Part shown: in pieces, positions 14,331 to 21,690 of the stretch
Position numbering within the stretch: the stretch's first letter is position 1
Layout: each line of letters opens with the position of its first letter
From: JANLQX01 sp031423635
Lineage (GTDB): Bacteria; Actinomycetota; Acidimicrobiia; Acidimicrobiales; JANYDT01
DNA length: 29,212 nt
Direction of reading: 5' to 3'
NCBI GenBank assembly: GCA_031423635.1
Contig: JANPFX010000120.1
Coordinates: 1-29,212 of the forward strand
Position numbers and translations under genes: made by a program
Notes under the pieces: model-generated
What the model was told of the DNA's origin: nothing
The model's input: only the letters and a program-made list of their open reading frames with translations
Database searches by the model: none

Positions 14331-15046
14331 CACCGGCGCCGGCACGTATCCCGACCCGACGCAGTAGGAGTGATCAACCACTCGGCCTCCGAGGGGAACC
14401 CGAAGAAGGTGCGTTTGAGGTCGACTGGCCGATGGGGAAAACTTGACCGACTCGGCTCCAGGCCTCAACCCCTCAGCATCGCGCCGGGTGTCTCGTCGCC
14501 TTCGCTCCAGAATCAGCGCGGTCTCGCCTGCGGCCAGGATGCCGGCGGGCTGCGCCGAGCCCGCTGTCGCTCGTTGATTTCTTTCGCGGAGAGATCGACG
14601 GGTTTCGTCGCTGGAGGGTTCCAGCTGTGGGTCCATCCGCCTTGGGACTTGTTGGTGCAGGAGGCCGGCGGAAGATCCACGGATCCCGATGGAACCAGTG
14701 GGGGCGATCGTGGCTGTGGCGTGTACTCGAACGACGTCCTTCACCGCGACCTTGTTGTGTCACTCGGCTATCCGGACTCCTGATCGCTCGCTTTGGACTT
14801 GCCGCACCGCTGCAGCGGCCCGCCCGATAGCGCACACTTCAGCCCTCAATACATCGCTCAGTTCCGGCGTTCTACAGGAACTTTCATACGTGCACGTATG
14901 ACACGAGGACGCCAGTCCTTGCCGGGCAGTTCTTCAGCTTCGTGACGACGTCCAACATCGAGCAGAAGTGTGTTCAGGTCCGAGTGAGAACAACTCAACA
15001 GCTTCTCTCTTCGGGCTGATCGCACTCCGGATTGTCACACCTCCTT
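14331..15046. other. 0.7-kb region without a recognisable gene
   Basis: Frames of up to 137 codons are open but show no family signature and differ from neighbours in composition, with more Ser, Trp and Cys. A minus-strand stretch around 14510-14690 (GGWTHSWNPPATKPVDLSAK) is faintly reminiscent of transposase C-termini but is too short to call. The only clear structure is an 18-bp palindrome at 14884-14901. The stretch may be a decayed coding segment, perhaps including the lost 5' part of the following 13E12-type gene. Confidence 0.5.
14884..14901. promoter_or_regulatory. 18-bp perfect palindrome
   Basis: TCATACGTGCACGTATGA is perfectly symmetrical and lies 160 bp before the HNH gene. Its outer half-site (TCATAC/GTATGA) resembles that of the LexA-like site at 15046-15061 but with a 6-base instead of a 4-base centre. 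It could be an operator or a small extruding element. Confidence 0.45.
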
Positions 15047-15061
15047 CGTACACTTGTACGC
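15046..15061 (+). promoter_or_regulatory. LexA-like box overlapping a leaderless promoter
   Basis: TCGTACACTTGTACGC closely fits the actinobacterial SOS box (TCGAAC-N4-GTTCGA) with inner CGTAC/GTACG symmetry. TACACT (15049-15054) inside it makes a -10 box that ends 7 bases before ATG 15062. A LexA-like repressor bound here would block the promoter. 13E12 genes in mycobacteria are reported to be SOS-controlled, which agrees. Confidence 0.5.
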
Positions 15062-16021
15062 ATGAATTTCATGCTGAACCGAGCCGCTCGCGCACTCGAG
15101 AACGACGACGGCATGAGCCGCTTCACCCAACAACGACGCGACACTGCTCTGCACACCTGGACCGATAAACGCACCGGCATGTTCCGTCTGTCCGGCCGGT
15201 TCGACCCATTGAGCGGCGTGGTGATTCACGGACACCTTCAGGCAATGCTCGCGGCGTTGTTCGCGGAACGCATGCCGTCCACGTGCCCGTCGGACCCGGC
15301 TGGGAAGCAAGATCACCTGCGTGCCCTCGCTCTCCTCGCCTTGATCATGCAGCAGCAGTCGGCGAGGCTCACGGTGGTTCCAGACCAGCCCGCCACATCG
15401 CCGGAAACGTCATCGGACGGACGCGACGGTGAAAGACTTCCGTATGACGGCGGCTCCGACGCCAGCGGGGACCTCGCCGAATGGTCGGAGTTCTTCCGAG
15501 GTGGCCCGAGCAGGTTCGGGCGGCCCGAGATTGTCCTCGTCGTCGATGCTGGCGGCGATACCCTCGCGGCGAACAGAGGCGCACCGGTGGTCGACTGGGG
15601 TCTGCCCGTCGAGGTCCCTCCGAGGGCGCTCGAAGATCTCTACAAGCGAGCCGACGCCCATCCGGTCATCGTGGCCAACGGCGTCGTGCTCCATGCGCCG
15701 GGCGAGATGAACCTCGGAAGAACCACCCGCCTGGCGTCCAGGTCACAGAGCCGCGCGTTGCGCGCCCCGCATCCGTCCTGCGCCGTGCCGGGATGTTGCG
15801 TGGCATTCGAATTCACCAAACCGCATCACGTTCACTACTGGGAACACGGCGGTCCCACCGACCTCGACAATCTTGTTCCGTTCTGCAGCAAGCATCATCA
15901 TCATGCCGCGCACGAAGGCGGCTGGAGACTCACCCTCCAGCCGGATCGCACACTGACCGTCACGTTTCCCGATGGCACCATCCTCACCACTGGCCCGCCA
16001 GTTCGCCTCCGAGCCGCGTGA
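15062..16021 (+). CDS. 13E12-type (DUF222-like) HNH endonuclease protein, N-terminally short
   Basis: A member of the actinobacterial 13E12 repeat family, which joins a DUF222 region to a C-terminal HNH nuclease. The 319 residues from ATG 15062 begin inside the family pattern (RFTQQRRDTALHTWTDKRTGMFRLSGRFDP, residues 20-49). The usual N-terminal 100 or more residues of DUF222 are missing. The HNH module is complete: C240 and C245 in CAVPGC, HH at 255-256 in PHHVHYWEHGGPTDLDN, N270, and C275 with the histidine run at 278-281 (KHHHH). The nuclease could therefore still be active. The start is favoured by a TACACT -10 box 7 bases upstream inside a LexA-like palindrome; the frame reaches 15032 but with no ribosome site. 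Family function is unknown. Confidence 0.82.
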   Translation: MNFMLNRAARALENDDGMSRFTQQRRDTALHTWTDKRTGMFRLSGRFDPLSGVVIHGHLQAMLAALFAERMPSTCPSDPAGKQDHLRALALLALIMQQQSARLTVVPDQPATSPETSSDGRDGERLPYDGGSDASGDLAEWSEFFRGGPSRFGRPEIVLVVDAGGDTLAANRGAPVVDWGLPVEVPPRALEDLYKRADAHPVIVANGVVLHAPGEMNLGRTTRLASRSQSRALRAPHPSCAVPGCCVAFEFTKPHHVHYWEHGGPTDLDNLVPFCSKHHHHAAHEGGWRLTLQPDRTLTVTFPDGTILTTGPPVRLRAA

Positions 16022-16239
16022 GCGGCCGCACGGGTCCGAACCCCTCGCACGCAACACCGACACCGTTGATTCGTCGCGCAGGCCGACCTTTGACCAGCGG
16101 TCACGCAGTCCCTTGACAACCGAATCTGGTGGCGGCGTCGGCGCGATGGAGGCCCCAACACGTTGTTCCCCGTTCGAGAATGGGAAACCTGGGGCGGTTT
16201 TCGGCCATGATGCAGCTACCCCAACCCTGAGGGATCGAC

Positions 16240-18021
16240 ATGAAACAGCTCACCGGCGTCGACGTCAGCTTCTTGTTGATGGAGACCAACAACAACTACG
16301 GCCACGTGAACGGCCTGAGCATCTACGACCGACCGTCCGACGACTTCGATCCGTTCACCGCCGTGCGCGAGCGGATGCGGATCATGGTCGGCCATCTCGA
16401 GCCGCTGCGCCGCAAGGTCGTGGAAGTGCCCATGGCGTTGGACCGGCCCTACTGGGTCGAAGATGCCGACTTCGACCTCGACTTTCACGTGCGCCACATC
16501 GGTCTGGCGCCGCCAGGAGCGGCAGACCAGTTGACCGAGCAGGTCGCGAGAATCGTCGGCCGCAAGATGGACCGCGCGCGGCCGCTGTGGGAGGTCTACG
16601 TCATCGAAGGACTTGCCGACGGTCGGTGGGCGCTCCTGCAGAAGACGCACCACGCAACCATCGACGGCGCGTCGGGCGTCATCATGCTCAAGATGTTCAC
16701 CGACGAGTCACGCGATGCCGAGTGGACGCTCGAGCCTCGGGAGTGGGTCGGCGAGGAGCCTCCGACGCAGGCCGCGATGCTGCAGCGGGCCGTGATGAAC
16801 CTCGCCGCCAATCCCGTTCGCGGTGCACGGCTGTCGCTCAACATCATCCGCGACTTCGCCGACCGGGCGGGGATCGCCAGCCTCAGCGGCCTCGCCACTC
16901 GCACCCGCGACACCATCGGCGCGGTCGCAAAACGGTCGACGGCAAAGACAGACCAATCATCCCGGGTGAAGTTGCCGATCACCCCCGCCCCTCCGACTCC
17001 TTGGAACAAGTCCGTCTCCGCCCACCGTCGCTTCGCCATGCGCTCCGCGTCGCTGGAGAATCTGAAGCGCCTCAAGGAGGCGACCGGATGCACGTTGAAC
17101 GACGTCGTGATGGCCATTTGCGCCGGGGCGCTGCGGGAGTACCTGATCGAGCACGACGCACTGCCCGACGCTCCGCTGCGCGCCATGGTCCCGGTGTCGA
17201 TCCGTACCGGGAACGAGGAAGACCCGTGGACGAACCGGGTCTCCGGCCTCGTCGCCGACCTGCCGACGAACTGTGCTGATCCGCTCGAGCGCGTCAAGCT
17301 CTGCCGGGAGGCAATGAACGCGGGGAAGAGCCAGTTCGAGCTCCTGCCGGCCGACGCCCTCGGCCAATCGGCGGACTACGCCTCTCCTCTGGTCGCGGCA
17401 TCAGCGCTCCGTCTTGTCTCCCGGCTCAGGCTGGCCGATCGCATCAATTCGCCGGTGAACGTCGTCATCTCGAACGTGCCCGGGCCGCGCCACAGCCTGT
17501 ACTTCGCCGGCGCGAAGCTCGATGCCTACGTCCCCGTTTCGACGATCGCCGATGGGGTCGGGCTGAACATCACCGTGCACAGCTACGGCGATCGGATGGA
17601 CTTCGGCCTGATCTCCGACCGCGACCTCGTTCCGGACCTCTGGCACCTGGTTGATCTCCACATCGACGAAGTCGCCCGATTGTTCGAGGCGACCGGGGCC
17701 GAGTGGGCCGTTCCGCAATCGCCACCGCCGATGCGCAAGGGCGGTGACGGAGTGGAACCGGTCGCCCCGAGCAACCAAGCGGTCGTTGACCGGATCGCCA
17801 TCAAGAACACCATCCTGAACGCACCCTCGGTCAAGGCCACCCGAACACCGGCTGGGAAGGAGACGAAGGCGAAGCCCGCAGTCAAGAAGCCCGCAGTCAA
17901 GAAGCCCGCAGTCAAGAAGCCCGCAGTCAAGAAGTCGGTGGGGAAAAAGTCCGCGGGGAAGAAGTCGGCCACCAAGAGCTCCGCGCCGAAAGCGTCGAAG
18001 GGGTCGGCCACGAATGCGTGA
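16240..18021 (+). CDS. WS/DGAT-type acyltransferase (wax ester/triacylglycerol synthase) with a lysine-rich tail
   Basis: Esterifies diacylglycerol or long-chain alcohols with acyl-CoA, forming storage lipid at the membrane or lipid body. The protein has 593 residues from ATG 16240 (GAGGG site upstream). It begins with the family start MKQLTGVDVSFLLME; the catalytic HHxxxDG motif is KTHHATIDG with H137, H138, D142 and G143. The C-terminal domain has LNDVVMAICAGALREYL, MVPVSIRTGNEEDPWTN and NVVISNVPGPRHSLYFAGAKL. Catalytic sequence ends near residue 485. The remaining tail is low-complexity and basic, with four KPAVK units (545-564) and then KS/AGKKSA runs like histone H1. Such a tail is not part of the standard family. 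It overlaps the next gene by 8 bp. Confidence 0.93.
   Translation: MKQLTGVDVSFLLMETNNNYGHVNGLSIYDRPSDDFDPFTAVRERMRIMVGHLEPLRRKVVEVPMALDRPYWVEDADFDLDFHVRHIGLAPPGAADQLTEQVARIVGRKMDRARPLWEVYVIEGLADGRWALLQKTHHATIDGASGVIMLKMFTDESRDAEWTLEPREWVGEEPPTQAAMLQRAVMNLAANPVRGARLSLNIIRDFADRAGIASLSGLATRTRDTIGAVAKRSTAKTDQSSRVKLPITPAPPTPWNKSVSAHRRFAMRSASLENLKRLKEATGCTLNDVVMAICAGALREYLIEHDALPDAPLRAMVPVSIRTGNEEDPWTNRVSGLVADLPTNCADPLERVKLCREAMNAGKSQFELLPADALGQSADYASPLVAASALRLVSRLRLADRINSPVNVVISNVPGPRHSLYFAGAKLDAYVPVSTIADGVGLNITVHSYGDRMDFGLISDRDLVPDLWHLVDLHIDEVARLFEATGAEWAVPQSPPPMRKGGDGVEPVAPSNQAVVDRIAIKNTILNAPSVKATRTPAGKETKAKPAVKKPAVKKPAVKKPAVKKSVGKKSAGKKSATKSSAPKASKGSATNA
17872..17931 (+). repeat. Four 15-bp tandem repeats encoding KPAVK
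   Basis: Four exact copies of AAGCCCGCAGTCAAG in frame, within the lysine-rich tail of the WS/DGAT gene. Identical copies at the DNA level imply recent expansion by slippage, so copy number may vary between strains. Confidence 0.97.
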
Positions 18022-18859
18022 GTGGGAACAAGGTCATTGCCCAGCCGACGACGGTACGGCGTTGCGTTGGTTCCGGAGCGGTGGGGTCGGACCTCCGCTC
18101 CTGCTCGTGCACGGCTTCACCGACAACGCGTTGTACTTCAGCAGAGCGGCCGACCGTCTCGCAGGTGATTGGGATGTCGTGGCCTTCGACGCCCGCGGGC
18201 ACGGCCGATCGGGCCGGGCCGGCGATCGATTCGACGATGCCATCCGGGTGTCCGATCTCTGCAGCGTGGTCAGCGCCCTCGGCCTCGACCGCCCGGCGAT
18301 GATGGGACATTCGATGGGTGCGTCCACCATTGCCCTCGCCGTGTCTGCCAACCCGGGGCTCGCCCGTGCCGCCGTTCTCGAGGACCCGGCGTGGTGGGAG
18401 ACCCCGATTCCGACGACACAGGAAGAGGCGGAGCAGCAAGAGGCGACCCGCCGGGCCGGCAACACTGCGTGGCGCGACTGGGTGGCCCGGATGCAGCAGG
18501 CACCGCGCCATGAGGCATTGGCGGCGCGGCGATCCGATTCGCCGCTCTGGTCGGAAGACGACGTCGCGCTTTCTCTCGACTCCCGCCTGGAGGTGCAACT
18601 CGAGCTCTTCGAGCACTTCCCGTCAATCCGTGCGCCGTGGCGCACCGTGGTCCCCCTGATCGATTGCCCGACGCTGCTCGTTCTCGGCGACAGCGCAGCG
18701 GGCGGCATCGTCACGCCGGAACTCGCGGCCGAGGCGTCCACGTTGAACCCGATGATCACCAGCGCGCATATCACGGGGGCCGGCCACGGGATCCGCTACG
18801 ACCAGTTCGAGCTGTTCATGGAGGCCGTGGTGGCGTTCCTCACCCGTCACCACAACTAG
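18014..18859 (+). CDS. Alpha/beta-fold hydrolase
   Basis: A serine hydrolase of 281 residues. Oxyanion-hole sequence HGFTDN is at 33-38, DARGHGRSGRAG at 59-70, and the nucleophile elbow GHSMGAS has S100. The acid is likely the Asp in LVLGDSAAGG and the catalytic His is in TGAGHGIRYDQ near the end. No signal peptide is seen, so it is cytosolic or membrane-associated. Its ATG lies inside the last codons of the WS/DGAT gene (8-bp overlap), implying coupled translation. An esterase or lipase acting on the lipid made or consumed by that enzyme is a reasonable inference, but the sequence alone does not fix the substrate. Confidence 0.9.
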   Translation: MREWEQGHCPADDGTALRWFRSGGVGPPLLLVHGFTDNALYFSRAADRLAGDWDVVAFDARGHGRSGRAGDRFDDAIRVSDLCSVVSALGLDRPAMMGHSMGASTIALAVSANPGLARAAVLEDPAWWETPIPTTQEEAEQQEATRRAGNTAWRDWVARMQQAPRHEALAARRSDSPLWSEDDVALSLDSRLEVQLELFEHFPSIRAPWRTVVPLIDCPTLLVLGDSAAGGIVTPELAAEASTLNPMITSAHITGAGHGIRYDQFELFMEAVVAFLTRHHN

Positions 18860-18907
18860 TGCACTGAAGCGCCGACAACGCACCGACCGATGCGACAATG
18901 GCGGGGC

Positions 18908-19579
18908 ATGCATTCGCAACCGAAGACCCCCCGACGCCCCACTCGAACCCTCCTCGCCGCGGCGCTGATCATTGGCTCCGCGATCGGCATCGCCTCGGCC
19001 CCCCAGACGGCGGGTGCGGCGAAAGCACCAAACGGCCTCCCCTGGGCCATCGCCCTCGACTGCGGTACCACGGAGCCGTTCTGGGACATCACGGTCGCGG
19101 TCGATGGCATGTGGATGCGTGAGTTCGACGGCCCGTGGACCAAGGTCGCGGCCCAGCCCAGCACCCCCAAGAACGCGCTCCGTACCTGGAAGGTGTTCCA
19201 CCCGGACGGCCGTACCGGCCGCTTCACGCTGTTCGACGGGCCGGGCTCAGACGCCATGAGCGACCGGGTCTACAACTATCGTCTGGCCGTCCACTTCGGC
19301 GGCGTGCAGAACGAAGGCGGATGCGACCGGCTGCCCGACGGTTCTCGCCCGGCCCGGGTCGTCAATGTCGCCCAGAACGATGTGCTGTTCGTTCGCTCCG
19401 CCCCCACCGCAACGGCCTCGTCCGTGACCACGGTGCCGCCCGGCGGCATCGTCTGGGTACGGCCGGTGAACGAGAAAAGCGGTTGGGTGCCCATCGCTTC
19501 CGTGGTCGCGAACGAGTCAGGCCCGGGTGCCGTCGTGACAGGTTGGGCCAACGGCAAGTTCCTCGGCCGGCGACGCTAA
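18908..19579 (+). CDS. Secreted protein with a C-terminal bacterial SH3-like domain
   Basis: A 223-residue exported protein. The N-terminal signal peptide has a basic start (KTPRRPTR) and a hydrophobic core (TLLAAALIIGSAIGIASA) ending near AGAAKA. The middle domain (about 45-140) is not recognised; it has a WDITVAVDGMWMREFDGPW stretch and two cysteines (DCGTT, GGCDR) that may pair outside the cell. The final 75 residues resemble an SH3b module (VLFVRSAPTATASSVTTVPP, GIVWVRPVN, SGWVPI), which in bacteria often binds cell-wall components. ATG 18908 was chosen; an in-frame ATG at 18890 is possible. No ribosome site is obvious. It has only a 48-bp gap from the hydrolase gene and may be read through from it. 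Confidence 0.75.
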   Translation: MHSQPKTPRRPTRTLLAAALIIGSAIGIASAPQTAGAAKAPNGLPWAIALDCGTTEPFWDITVAVDGMWMREFDGPWTKVAAQPSTPKNALRTWKVFHPDGRTGRFTLFDGPGSDAMSDRVYNYRLAVHFGGVQNEGGCDRLPDGSRPARVVNVAQNDVLFVRSAPTATASSVTTVPPGGIVWVRPVNEKSGWVPIASVVANESGPGAVVTGWANGKFLGRRR

Positions 19580-19620
19580 CGGCAGAGTGGCCGACCCTCC
19601 GAAAGAATTCACCCGGACGC

Positions 19621-19647
19621 TGTCGAAATGGGCCCTCGTCGTTCGTC
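19621..19647 (+). promoter_or_regulatory. Candidate ECF42-type promoter (TGTCGA-17-CGTC)
   Basis: TGTCGA at 19621-19626 and CGTC at 19644-19647 are separated by 17 bases, 56 bp before the DGPF gene. From memory of work on ECF42 sigma factors, their targets are DGPF genes with TGTCGA at -35 and CGA/TC at -10. The fit is exact, and the sigma gene lies just downstream. Confidence 0.6.
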
Positions 19648-19702
19648 ACATTCACGTCCATCATCACGACGGTTGGAAGCCCCAACCAAGAAAGGCGCCG
19701 AC

Positions 19703-20074
19703 ATGGCCCGATATGCAGCTCTCATCTACGCCGCCGAGCAGAACGACACCGACACCAATCCCGAACAGTGGGCGGCGATCATGGCCGAGTACAACACCTT
19801 CGGTGAAACTGCCGGGGCGGCAGGTGTTCTCGGTGCTGGTGAAGCATTGCAGCCGACCTCAACGGCAACGACCGTGCACGTGACCGGGGGCGCCAAGGGT
19901 GGTGACGTCGTCACCACCGACGGACCGTTCGCCGAGACGAAAGAGGCGCTCGGCGGCTTCTACATCCTCGACTGCAAGGACTTGGACGAAGCAGTGCACT
20001 GGGCGGCGCAGATCCCCGGAGCCTGGCATGGTCGAGTCGAGGTCCGTCCGCTGATCGACTTCTCCCAAGGCTGA
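19703..20074 (+). CDS. DGPF-domain (YCII-related) protein
   Basis: A small cytosolic protein of 123 residues in the YCII-related/DGPF family. It starts MARYAALIYAAEQND at ATG 19703 behind AAGAAAGG. It carries the namesake TTDGPFAETKEALGGFYILD (residues about 72-91) and ends with the usual AVHWAAQIPGAWHGRVEVRPL. Biochemical function is not established for the family. These genes are the regular genomic companions and targets of ECF42 sigma factors, as here: a matching promoter lies upstream and the sigma gene 68 bp downstream. Confidence 0.92.
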   Translation: MARYAALIYAAEQNDTDTNPEQWAAIMAEYNTFGETAGAAGVLGAGEALQPTSTATTVHVTGGAKGGDVVTTDGPFAETKEALGGFYILDCKDLDEAVHWAAQIPGAWHGRVEVRPLIDFSQG

Positions 20075-20103
20075 GGATCGCCACGGACAGAGTAGAACCG
20101 CCG

Positions 20104-20120
20104 CTCTCACTCGCTGAGAG
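20104..20120. other. Hairpin between DGPF and sigma-factor genes
   Basis: CTCTCA and TGAGAG form a 6-bp perfect stem around a 5-base loop, 30 bases after the DGPF stop and just before the GGAGG site of the sigma gene. It could attenuate read-through or mask the ribosome site. There is no T-run. Confidence 0.4.
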
Positions 20121-20142
20121 CATCCGCCGGGAGGGTGGCCGC

Positions 20143-21321
20143 GTGGTGGCCACCCTCATCCGTCTGACCGGTGATTTCGATCTCGCCGAAGATGCCGTAC
20201 AGGAAGCGGCGATTGTTGCGCTCCAACAATGGGGGGTCTCCGGCGTACCCGACAATCCCGGCGCATGGCTGACAACGGTCGCCCGGCGGAAAGCGCTCGA
20301 CCGGATACGGCGCGAGTCGTCGAGAACGGCTCGCGAGAGCGCGGCGGTGCGCCTGCTCGACGAGCCGGCCGGCCCGGGCGAACAGGTAGCGAAGCGCCCT
20401 GACGAGCTTCGCCTGCTCTTCACCTGCTGCCACCCGGCTCTCAACAGCGATGCCCGCATCGCTCTCACCCTTCGTACCCTTTGTGGTCTCACCACCGCCG
20501 AGATCGCCCGAGTGCTTCTCGCCCCCGAGCCCACCGTCGGCCAGCGGATCAGCCGGGCGAAGAAGAAGATCCTGACCGCCCGGATTCCGTACCGCGTGCC
20601 GGTGGACCATGAGCTCCCCGAACGGCTGCCTGCCGTGCTCAACGTGCTGTACCTCGTGTTCACGGCCGGCCACCACGCCGCGGACGGCACCCTCGACAGT
20701 CGGTTCGGGCTCGCCGACGACGCCATTCGCATCGCCCGACTGGCGTCGGTGTCGTTTCCCGACGAGCCCGAGGTCTGGGGGCTGCTCGCGTTGATGCTGG
20801 CGACGCATGCCCGACGCGGTGGTCGGGTGGACGGCTCCGGCGACGTTGTGCTGCTCGCCGACCAGGACCGAACGCGATGGGACCACGAGGCGATCGCGGA
20901 GTCGTCACGCCTTGTCGAGGTGAACCTTCGGAAACGACGCGTCGGACCGTTCCAGATCCAGGCGGCGATCGCCTCGCTGCACGGTCTCGCGCCGACATTC
21001 CCGTCGACCGACTGGCCGCAGATCGCCGAACTCTATGGCTTCCTCGAACGCCTGCAACCGACCCCGGTTGTCCGTATCAATCGGGCGGTTGCTGTGACCT
21101 TCGCTGACGGACCGCAAGCCGGACTCGATCTCCTCGACGCCCTCGGCGATGACGACGTCGCCGAGGTTCAAGACTGGCACCTCTACTGGTCGACGCGAGC
21201 CGACTTCCACCGCCGCCTCGGCGAGCACGACGACGCGACCGACGCGTACCGACGCGCCCTCAGTTGTCCGACGAACGAGTCCGACCGACGCTTCCTCGAG
21301 CGGAGACTCCGGGAGCTGTGA
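20143..21321 (+). CDS. ECF42-type RNA polymerase sigma factor with C-terminal extension
   Basis: A 392-residue ECF sigma factor. Region 2 is at the very start (LTGDFDLAEDAVQEAAIVAL, then PDNPGAWLTTVARRKALDRIRR) and region 4 is LRTLCGLTTAEIARVLLAPEPTVGQRISRAKKKI (about 108-142). A roughly 240-residue helical, TPR-like extension then follows (IPYRVPVDHELPERLPAVLNVLYLVFTAGH onward, ending DATDAYRRAL), which defines this group. GTG 20143 has a GGAGGG site. Family members usually carry about 15 more residues, and the frame is open upstream with matching sequence (LAESIRREGGR) but offers no ATG, GTG or TTG, only CTG 20071. No anti-sigma gene is present; the extension is thought to replace it. Its likely target is the DGPF gene. 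Confidence 0.92.
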   Translation: MVATLIRLTGDFDLAEDAVQEAAIVALQQWGVSGVPDNPGAWLTTVARRKALDRIRRESSRTARESAAVRLLDEPAGPGEQVAKRPDELRLLFTCCHPALNSDARIALTLRTLCGLTTAEIARVLLAPEPTVGQRISRAKKKILTARIPYRVPVDHELPERLPAVLNVLYLVFTAGHHAADGTLDSRFGLADDAIRIARLASVSFPDEPEVWGLLALMLATHARRGGRVDGSGDVVLLADQDRTRWDHEAIAESSRLVEVNLRKRRVGPFQIQAAIASLHGLAPTFPSTDWPQIAELYGFLERLQPTPVVRINRAVAVTFADGPQAGLDLLDALGDDDVAEVQDWHLYWSTRADFHRRLGEHDDATDAYRRALSCPTNESDRRFLERRLREL

Positions 21322-21324
21322 GCC

Positions 21325-21690
21325 CTACGTGCTGCCCAGCTCTTCGCCGATCTCGGCCACAGACCGGTTGAACGCCGGGTCCTGCTCGAGGGCCTCCATC
21401 TCCTGCTGCACGACACGGAGGATGCGGGCGACGTACTCGGCGTGCCACCGCTGGCGCTCGATCTCGGCTGGGCCGTCTGGCGTGTAGGTCTCGATCTCGG
21501 AACGATCCAAGGAACCGCGCTCCGTCAGGAGCCGTTCGACCGTGTCGAGCCGTTCGCGCAACACGGCAACCTCGCCGGCAAGGGCCATGGTGATCGCCAA
21601 CACCCGCTCGACTGCGGGGTCGTTGTGAAACCAGGGACGAGCACCGCGTGGCTTGGCCCCGGCGAGCGCAATCGGGTCGAGGTCGATCAT
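21325..21690 (-). CDS. Small coiled-coil protein coupled to methyltransferase
   Basis: A 121-residue cytosolic protein of unknown function. ATG 21690 overlaps the methyltransferase stop as ATGA, which fixes the start. The N-terminus MIDLDPIALAGAKPRGARPW is followed by two long charged helices: LAGEVAVLRERLDTVERLLTE, a heptad-like leucine pattern, and QRWHAEYVARILRVVQQEME. These could form a hairpin coiled coil. No catalytic motif is visible. Tight coupling suggests it partners with or stabilises the methyltransferase. The stop codon lies 3 bp from that of the convergent sigma-factor gene. Confidence 0.8.
   Translation of the reverse strand: MIDLDPIALAGAKPRGARPWFHNDPAVERVLAITMALAGEVAVLRERLDTVERLLTERGSLDRSEIETYTPDGPAEIERQRWHAEYVARILRVVQQEMEALEQDPAFNRSVAEIGEELGST

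Noticed and set aside
14510..14690. Minus-strand stretch with WTHSWNPPATKPVDLSAKEI resembling an IS630-type transposase C-terminus
   Set aside because: The similarity is a few residues only. No catalytic DDE residues, no inverted repeats and no target duplication were found.
15481..16116. Alternative 211-codon frame over the HNH gene
   Set aside because: The HNH motif and family sequence are in the other frame; this one is a shadow.
16113..16118. TTGACA as -35 box for the WS/DGAT gene
   Set aside because: No TANNNT-type -10 lies 16-18 bases downstream, so it is not a supportable promoter.
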